Below, one piece after another: positions 56,700 to 64,000 of a stretch of DNA of 64,000 bases (positions are counted from its first letter, which is position 1; each line of letters begins with the position of its first letter). Made by a program: the position numbers and the translations under genes. The notes under the pieces were generated by a model. It was not told the DNA's origin and made no database searches. It saw nothing but the letters and a program-made list of their open reading frames with translations. The DNA comes from Aquilaria yunnanensis. Lineage: Eukaryota; Streptophyta; Magnoliopsida; Malvales; Thymelaeaceae. Location of the stretch: NCBI GenBank assembly GCA_039654915.1, contig CM077596.1:8618001-8682000 (forward strand), written 5' to 3'.

Positions 56700-58983
56700 T
56701 TTGGCGCCGTCTGTAGGAAACCACCCTTAGGTAGCCGTCGTTGAGACTCGGCATTCTAAGGATAAGGGGTTCTCGAAGTCCCCATTCGCGCCGGAGAATC
56801 AACCGGCGGCCGAACAACCCGCCATACAGACTTTTTTGCCTGAGGACGAACGTCCTCTAATGATCATGATGAGCTTCCTACATGATTTTTAGTGCTCTGT
56901 TGTGGCTGAAATGACGCAACAGTTGGACTAAAGGTGGTCACAACTACCTTCGGGCCGAAGGGCCTCTTCACCAACACCCCGTCAGGAGAGAAGCCCGAAG
57001 TCCACTCACTGGAGTTTAGGGAGTGGGGACTTTCGTGACAAGTCCTCAACGGAGGACGTACCCCCCAGAGGCTGGCGTACTGGAGAAACAGGGTCCAAAA
57101 GGGCTAGGACTTCTCGCCTCCGTTGCCAGAGGCCTCTTGGCAGCGAAAAGAGCCCAGCGCCACCATCCTCATGGAAAAGATCCTAGAAATGTTGGAAAAA
57201 GTAGAGAGGCAAATCGCCTGAAAGCTTGTCTGGTCAAGGTTATCTAAGACCTTCATCGGAGAATAGTCACCCTTCATCCGGACGGTAGTGGAAGCGCCAA
57301 TGCCAAGCGATTTTCGGGTGCCTCGCTTGGAAACCTATGATGGGCATAGTGACCCTCAAGCCCACCTAACCAAGCACAGGCGTAGCATGGTGCTACATGA
57401 TGCCGATGACGCTACCCCTTTGCAAGTGCTTTGAGGTCACCCTCTCCGGCTCGGCAACCGCGTGGTAAAACTCCCTTGCCCCTAGAACTATAATGAGTTT
57501 CCAAGAGCTGTCCACGACATTCATGCAGTAGTTCATCGGCAGTAGGACGACGGCGAAGATGCCCATTCAGATGTTCGACTTAGCGCAAAGGAATGGGGAG
57601 ACCATTCATGACTACGTTGAAAAGTTCAATCGTGAAGCCCTGAGTATGCCGGACTTTCGTCCCAAAATACGCATCCTCGCCATGATAAGGGGACTTCAGA
57701 GAGACTCACAACTCTTCTACGAGTTCTCTAAAGACCCTCCGGACACCCTCGGAGAATTCTACCGAAGGACAGAACAACACATGACGGCTGAGGAGCTTAG
57801 GATGGGGGGGCCAAAGTTTAAGCACATGCGCCCTGAAGGACAAAGCAGCCAACCTCGGTATCCAACCGAAGGTGGGGGGAGACCTCGGAAGCATAGGGGG
57901 AAGAAGCCAATGACGTTCACCCCCTTGAACACCACGAGAACGAACATACTACTGGAAATGGAAAGGCAAGGCACCCAGATCCAACGGCCGAAGGGCATGA
58001 CCTCGAAAAACAAGAAAAATATGAAGAAATTCTGTCAATTCTATCGGGATCACGGCCATGATGCTGAGGATTGCTTCCAACTTAGGAAGTACATCGAGTC
58101 CTTGATCAAGCAGGGCCAGCTTCGCCGGTATCTACGGATACCCTTTCCCAGGGGAAGGAGGGAGGACGAAAGAAAAGAAGACGAGGACTACGACTCCGAC
58201 CGACGTCGGAACCGAAGTCCCAAGAAAAATCCCTCACCTTCGGTAGAAATAATCCAGACGATCACCACTGGGATACCCTCGGCTGAAAGGAAAAGAAAAA
58301 TACGGGAAATCTTGGTGATGAAGTTCGGTCACCAGTCGAACAAGCTTGTTCGAAAAGATGGATCCACTGTGATATTCCCTCATGACGACCCACTCCTAAT
58401 CATGGCAAGGATAGGGAGTTGGGATGTCAAAAGAGTACTCCTCGATGATAGTTCTAATGCCGATGTCTTATTCTCTCATCTACTACCGAATTTGGGTATC
58501 TCAAAAGGCGATCTCAAGCCTGTCACCTCCTTTACCTTCGGAGTAGGTCCGTCCGAACTCTTTGTCCTCGGGTGGATCGATCTACCTGTAATGCTAAGAG
58601 GAACTTCGCCACAAAACAAGGGTGAGCTCTTTGCTTCCACAATGACAAGGTTCATCGTCATAGATGTCCCTTTGTCATACAATGCCATCCTCGGGAGGCA
58701 GACTCAGGGGAATCTCCATATCCGCCTAGATATGAAGTACTTAACTGTCACCTTCGCAACGAAAGATGGAGATGCTGAAATCTTCATCAACCAAGGGGAA
58801 GTGAAGAAAGTATTTATGAAAGCAAGACAGGGCCCAGCAAAGATCCACGCACAGACTTCGGGAGCAAAGGCCATGCTCGGAGAAGGCAAAGGGAGAAGAA
58901 ACAGTAGACCTCGAGAAAATAGAAACAGAAGATGTGGAGCTTGTCCCAGGCCGAAGTACACGATTGGGGAAAAAACTGGTTGA
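56668..58983 (+). pseudogene. gag and protease of gypsy element 2, broken
   Basis: The ATG at 56668 lies in the LTR, and the frame (MSYNENANGYHLAPSVGN) crosses the primer site to a stop at 56728. The main open part, 57559-58983, encodes the gag core (FNREALSMPDFRPK), a zinc knuckle C-x2-Y-x4-H-x4-C near 58033-58074 and the protease. In the protease active site LLDDSSNADVLF the glycine of the expected Asp-Asp-Gly is Ser (58450). A one-base loss near 58880-58895 shifts the frame before RT; element 1 has no shift here, so this is decay and not programmed frameshifting. Confidence 0.88.
56700..56717 (+). promoter_or_regulatory. Primer binding site of gypsy element 2 (tRNA-Asp-like)
   Basis: TTTGGCGCCGTCTGTAGG directly follows the LTR end; the TGGCGCCG core is shared with element 1. 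Confidence 0.75.
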
Positions 58984-61900
58984 AGGTGACAAGGAAAAAC
59001 TTGTATCTTTTCTGTTAATGAACAAAGATCTGTTTGCCAACTCGCCGAAGGACATGCCCGGGGTAGACCCTCGCATAATCTAAAATAGTCTTAAGGTGCG
59101 CCTAGAGGCAAAGCCTGTTTGACAAAAAAAGTGAAGCCTTTCAGCGCATAAGAACAACTTCATCAAAACCGAAGTCCAACGCTTAATGGAAGCAGGTGTA
59201 ATAAGGGAGGTCAAGTACCCCGAATGGCTTAGTAACGTGGTTATCGCCACAAAAAAAGGGAGTGACAAACTCCGAATGTGCATCGACTTCCGAAATGTGA
59301 ACGATGCTTGCCCTAAAAATTCATATCCTCTGCCGCCAATAAACCTGTTGGTAGACTCAACCGCCGAGTATGGCCTTCTTAGTTTCTTCGACGCCTTCAA
59401 CGGGTATCATCAAATTAAGATGGACCTCGAAGATGAGGAGAAAATCACCTTTGTCACCGAAGTTGGTATCTACTGCTATATTAGAATGCCCTTGGGGCTT
59501 AAGAATAGAGGGGCTACGTACCAAAGGTTGATGAATAGGGTCTTCGGTTCCCAAATTGGGAGAAACATGGAAGTTTACGTCGATGATATGATAGTTAAGA
59601 GCAAACTACCTAGTAGTCATATCATAGACTTAGAAGAAACATTCCACCAACTAAGGACATTTGGAATTCGTCTCAACCCCGAAAAATGCGTGTTCGGGGT
59701 GAATGTGGGTAAGTTCCTCGGATTCATGGTGTCGAAGAAAGGTATTGACGCCAATCTGGAAAAGGTCAAGGCCCTGCTGGGATTCCGAACTTCCACGACG
59801 ACTAAGGATGTGCAAAGACTCACAGGGAGAATCACGTCCCTCAGCAGATTCATCTCCAGATATGGGGATCGTTGCCGACCGTTCTTCAAAGTCCTCACTA
59901 AGGCAACAAAAAATGATGGCGACCTCGGAACCGAGGTGCGCCCTTGGAATGAAGACTACCAAAAGGCATGGGAAGAGCTTAAAGTATACCTAACTCGTCT
60001 GCCGACACTTCGGCAGCCACGGGAAAGAGAACCCTTCATACTTTACCTCACTGTCACCGAAAAGGCAGTAAGTTTGGTCCTTGTAAAGGAAGAGGGGGCA
60101 AAGCAATGGCCAGTATATTATGTGAGCAAGTCTCTATATGGTGCTAAAGTTAGGTACCCATTGCTACAAAAGGCTATTTATGCCCTGGTAGTTGCAAGCA
60201 GAAGGCTACGACCTTATTTCCAAGGGCACCTCATTATTGTCCGAAGTAACCTACCTCTTCGGGATATCATGAAGAAAGTGGACCACTCAGGAAGGCTATT
60301 GAAGTGGTGCATCGAGCTCGGTGAGTATGATATCACCTATGAGCCAAAGAAGGCAATAAAAGCACAAGCATTGGCAGATTTTATTGCTGAGGTACCCGTT
60401 GCCGAAGATAGTGCGCCTAACCTCGGAACGAATGAACCTGAGTTGACTCTGTTTGTTGATGGGGCCTCCGGCTCCGAACATCAAGGAGCTGGAGTAATTC
60501 TTCGTGGTCCCGAAGGTATAGAAGACATGAAGGCCATCAAATTCGGGTTTAATGTCACCAACAATTTGGCAGAATATGAAGCCTTCATAGCAGGTTTGCA
60601 CCTCGCTAAAAGAGTTGGTGTGAGAAACCTAAAGGCCTACAGCGATTCTCAGGTAGTGGTTCGACAGATGGCAGGGGATTACAGTGCGAAGGACCCAACC
60701 TTGGCAAAGTATCATGACCTCGTATCAAAGCTCGCCTAGGAGTTCGATGTGGTACATATCGAGAACGTGCCTCGTCGGGACAACACTGGAGCAGATACTT
60801 TGGCCAAGTCAAAAAAAGTCCACCAAAGTGCTAAGTCACCTGAGCATAGCAAGCTCGGAAAGAGGATGGAAAGATCCCATAAAAAAGTATCTTACGACTT
60901 CGGAACTTCCCGAAGATCCTCTTGAGGCAGCAAAAGTGCGAAGACGTTTTGGACGATATTTCCTTATCGGAGAGGAGTTATACCGACAAAGGTACGCGAG
61001 TCCATTGCAAATGTGTGTCAGCGAAGAGGATGTAGAGACAATCCTCAAAGAAGTCCACGGGGGGGGGGGGGGGGAGGGCTGTGGTTCCTATGTAGGAACT
61101 CACACTTTGGCAGAAGTACTACTCTGCCAATGATACTTCTGGTCCACCCTAAGGAAGGACGTAAGGCAATTTGTCAAAAAATGTGACAATTGCCAAAGAC
61201 ATGCCAAAATCCAGAGGCTACCCTCAGAAACGATAACTTCGGCTAACCGCCCTTACCCCTTCACAGTATGGGGCACTGACCTCATTGGGCCTTTCCCAAC
61301 TGCACCTGGAGGAGTGAAGTTCTGCGTAGTCGCTGTAGATTACCTCACTAAATGGATTGAGGTAGAGCCCCTGGTAACTATATCGGTAAAGGACGTGCAG
61401 AAATTCATCTGGAAGAACATCGTATGCAGATTCGGCATACCGAGGGTGATAATGGCCAATAATGGTTCCCAGTTTATTGACAAGGGGTTCCAGGAATTCA
61501 CTACCGACCTCAGGATAAAAATGCACTTCGCCCCGGTAGCCCATCCTTAGAGTAACGAACAGGTAGAGGTATCCAATAGAACCATAAAGGATGGTTTGAA
61601 AAAGAGATTGAATCAGGCAAAGGGAAAATGGCCGGGAGAACTTCCCAGTGTGCTATGGAGCTATCGGACAACACCTCGAAGGGCCACAGGTGAAACACCT
61701 TTCTCACTCGTCTTCCACACGGAGGCCATTATTCCTATCGAAGTGGTTCAGCCATCGATTAATGTACAAGTGTTCGACGAAGACGGGAACAACCTCGAGT
61801 TGAGAACCAAGCTGGACCTAATTGACAAACACAGGGAAGTGGCTGAGCTTAGAAGAAAAGCTTTTCAGCAAAGGGTAGCTATAGCTACGAACTCGCATGT

Positions 61901-62114
61901 CAGGCGAAAAGGAATCAGGAAGGGGGACCTTGTCCTCCGAAAGGCTGAGTTTAAGCCCCAAAGACTATCTCACGAAGTACTTCGGGGAAACTAGGAAGGG
62001 CCTTTATTTGGTCCTTGATGAAGTTCGGCCATGAGTATACAAGCTTGGAGATATCGAAGGTGGAAAACTGAGAAATACATGGCATTTAGATGCCTTGAAA
62101 AAATTCTACATTTA
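58984..62114 (+). pseudogene. RT, RNase H and integrase of gypsy element 2, broken
   Basis: Three stops near 59081-59135 precede a long open stretch 59186-60739 with RT (YVDD at 59578-59589), gypsy RNase H and the second archaeal-type RNase H (FVDGASGSEHQGAG). A one-base gain in an A-run near 60810 moves the frame; a 16-G run at 61059-61074 replaces part of the integrase zinc-finger region; stops follow at 61131 and 61548. The integrase core keeps the first Asp (GTDLIG), but the second catalytic Asp is Asn (ANNGS, 61458-61460). The last part to 62114 contains another stop and a shift. Confidence 0.88.
61059..61074 (+). repeat. Run of 16 G within pol of element 2
   Basis: Sixteen consecutive G bases follow gtccac where element 1 reads gttcacgaaggtgcc. 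It may be a slippage expansion, a G-quadruplex-forming tract, or an assembly or sequencing artefact. Confidence 0.8.
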
Positions 62115-62516
62115 GAAATTGTTCTAAGGAAAATAGTCCCACTAAAGGAGCCCAGCCGAACAAGGTGTAAGTGCCTATGTACAAAAAATGATACATTTTT
62201 CTAAAGAGGCTGTAAACCGAACACGGCTGATAAAATAAGCGAAGCTTTGCTGAAAGATGTTAGCCACCCTATATACACCGAAGGCAGTTATCCGAATAAC
62301 AAGCGCGGAGGATACTTACTATTTTCTCGAGGGACCTAGGCCAAAAATGGACAAACTAACCCTCGGTACCAGAGATAGTATAGAAGAAACATGTCCTGAG
62401 ACTTAGCCAAATTTTGGAGGAAACAAGGAATTTTATTAATTTGTGCCTTGGTACAACAAGAAGGAGCTTACAAGAAGAAGATTACAAAGAAAAAGAAAAA
62501 GTGAAGTCCTGGATGC
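62115..62516. other. Spacer between pol and the antisense gene in element 2
   Basis: Position equals 5665-6068 of element 1, but the 55-bp triplicate repeat is not present here. No gene seen. Confidence 0.5.
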
Positions 62517-64000
62517 CTAAAAGACCTCGTCATCACGAGCTGCTCCATCGCCAACTGCCTTTGTCACAACCATTGGCACTGAAGGAAGAGCCAAAGGAAG
62601 ATTGAGATGTTCTATCTTTGACCACGCCCAGCGAGGCCCTTCGAGAATGTCCAAGCCAGCAAGAAAAGAGAGGTCAAGGTCGGGGTACTTCGCCAGGACT
62701 TGGTGCCAAGCCAAACAAAAGCCATATTGGAACGCAACCTTGGTTGCTTGATCGGCCTTGTCTTTCTCGACAAACAAATCATCCAGCTTGTTCCTTAACT
62801 CAACGACCTCCATCTTAAGCTTCTTCATCTTCTTTGCCTCCTTCTTCAATGCATCGACCTCGGCTTGAAGTTCAGCATTGTCTGCGAAGGCCTTCATCAG
62901 GAGAGCAGAGTCCTCATTCTTCTCCTTCCGATAGACCTCATTTGTCGAAGATAGCACGATAACCTTCCCGCCGAGGTCAAACACCTTCTGGGAAAATTCT
63001 TAAGAGAGCTCATCCTGACTCTTCAAGAACTCCTCTTGAACTTTAGCCACCTCCTTCTTGGCTATTTTGTTCAGCTCGGCGTACTTGACGACCGAGCAGT
63101 CACAAAATACCTTGGCTCTCTCCAAATACTCTTCGGTCCGAGATCGGATCGAAGACTGCTTTGCTGCTCAAGCTCTGAAGTATCCATTATACACCAAGAG
63201 CTGCAAAGAGAATGACACTTGGTGAAGTTTTGCAAAGCAAAACAAACACTTAGAAAAATTTGGTAAAAGGACAAGGGTCTGAAGGATACCTGGGCAGCGT
63301 GTTCGGACATCCTCGCGGTGAGGATCTCCTCATTCGGGCACTCCTCACCGAGGGACTTGAATGTAGCGTTCGTGAGGATACCCTTCGCCATCTGAGGAGC
63401 CATTTTTTGGCTGTCCTTGGAGAACAAGTTCATGTCCTTCATGAAGGTCCATAAAGGCTCCTTCGGCACCTTGTCCCTTGGGATGTAACAGTCCCGAAGG
63501 GCCCGCTTCGGGGCATGCTCCACCATCCATACCACGAGCGCCTGCTTCTCTGCAAAATCACGCCAAAGTTCCATCAGTATATTATCCCTTAGCCATACGT
63601 CTATAAGATCTAAAATACCAAAAAATCCCAAACTCATAGAAAAATGGCTAAAGGAAAAACATGGCGGAACCTCAGCGACGTCCTCATCGAAGTCGTTGAC
63701 CTCCTGAACATCGTCAGGGATTTGCTTGCCTTTCCCCTTTCGATGCACCTCGAGCTCTTCAGCAAAAAGGCCCCCCGCCAAAGTACCTAAGACCCCCTCC
63801 GCCGAAGTCAAGCTGATGGCCGGCTCCGAGGGTGGGTTGGCGCGAACCGAGGATGGTCCTGCACCTCCACGATGTCTTCGGGAAGGGGAGGAACAATGTC
63901 CTCCTTGGCCTTCTTCCTCGCCAAAAATGCCCCTTCGCCCATTGTCTTCTTCCTTTTCGAAGCAGCCTTCTTCCTTTACTACTCCCCCCTCTCAGCTTGA
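62517..64000 (-). pseudogene. Antisense spliced gene of gypsy element 2 (partial, exons 2-4)
   Basis: Homologue of the antisense gene at 6069-8531. Exon 2 runs from beyond 64000 to 63661 (GKGKQIPDDVQEVNDFDED), exon 3 63549-63290, exon 4 63200-62517. The introns (63550-63660, 111 bp, and 63201-63289, 89 bp) have GT-AG ends at the homologous positions. Exon 3 has exactly 260 nt in both elements and encodes a matching block (VEHAPKRALRD, VPKEPLWTF, SEHAAQ), roughly half identical. The 111-bp intron is itself open and a multiple of three, so it can also be read through. Exon 4 is a coiled-coil exon like that of element 1 and holds two stops (TGA at 63168-63170, TAA at 63000-63002), so this copy is damaged. 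The 5' part lies outside the window. Confidence 0.75.

Larger units (their letters stand above)
55837..64000 (+). mobile_element. Ty3/gypsy Tat-type element 2, right end beyond the window
   Basis: 5' LTR 55837-56699, primer site 56700, gag-pol remnant to 62114, antisense gene from 62517 to beyond 64000. It has the same order and orientation as element 1 and is clearly homologous in pol. The LTRs share only blocks (start ataRccaaag, TATA box, cttgggcgtcgg, cctcctaacc), so the two are different families or subfamilies. It is more decayed than element 1, with frameshifts, stops and lost catalytic residues. Confidence 0.92.

Noticed and set aside
58870..58990. Programmed frameshift between protease and RT in element 2
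   Set aside because: Element 1 encodes gag-pol in one frame through the same place, so the shift in element 2 is a one-base loss, not a recoding site.
1..64000. tRNA, rRNA, CRISPR or organellar segments
   Set aside because: Apart from tRNA-complementary primer sites of retroelements, no cloverleaf, rRNA-like or regularly spaced repeat-spacer structure was seen.

Overview
This window looks like nuclear DNA of a flowering plant, probably a eudicot (species not determinable here). The evidence is two spliced cellular genes with many short exons and GT-AG introns, and a dense layer of plant-type transposable elements: Ty3/gypsy of the Tat type with a second, archaeal-type RNase H, Ty1/copia with initiator-Met tRNA primer sites, an L1-type LINE with a DUF4283 ORF1, and Mutator-like elements. 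Nothing bacterial, viral or organellar was seen.

Layout. 1-10435: Ty3/gypsy element 1, complete except for most of its 5' LTR. Its single-frame gag-pol has six nonsense codons, and a large spliced gene lies on the opposite strand between integrase and the 3' LTR. Element 1 sits inside the 5' LTR of a decayed Ty1/copia element (10436-17525). 17526-18577 is the 3' end and first part of the 3' LTR of an older gypsy element, whose LTR appears to resume at 31653. Splitting that LTR is a 13-kb element with 2.1-kb LTRs and a non-coding interior (18578-31652, LARD-like), which itself carries a 3'-truncated Ty1/copia (20845-25265). 31973-33701 is a Mutator-like element with about 205-bp terminal inverted repeats and a perfect 10-bp target duplication; it carries an open EDR2-type DUF1336 reading frame (Pack-MULE).

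Two single-copy-looking genes follow, both on the minus strand: a 19-exon SAMHD1/VENOSA4-like dNTP triphosphohydrolase (34422-39862, 467 aa) and a 7-exon RlmN-like radical-SAM RNA methyltransferase (45882-48580, about 416 aa) whose third intron is of GC-AG type. Between them lie a small TIR element and an inverted solo LTR of the first copia family. 49360-54440 is an L1-type LINE on the minus strand, lacking its reverse transcriptase end and split by a likely solo LTR. 55837-64000 is a second Tat-type gypsy element related to element 1, more decayed, running off the right edge; it carries the same antisense gene with intron positions conserved.

The most interesting signal is the antisense gene of the gypsy elements. 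In element 1 four exons join through three canonical introns into one uninterrupted 733-codon frame, with a TATA-like box upstream and a G-box between it and a second, divergent TATA box. In element 2 exon 3 has exactly the same length (260 nt) and the same splice positions. All coordinates and translations were read by eye; no database search or alignment program was run.
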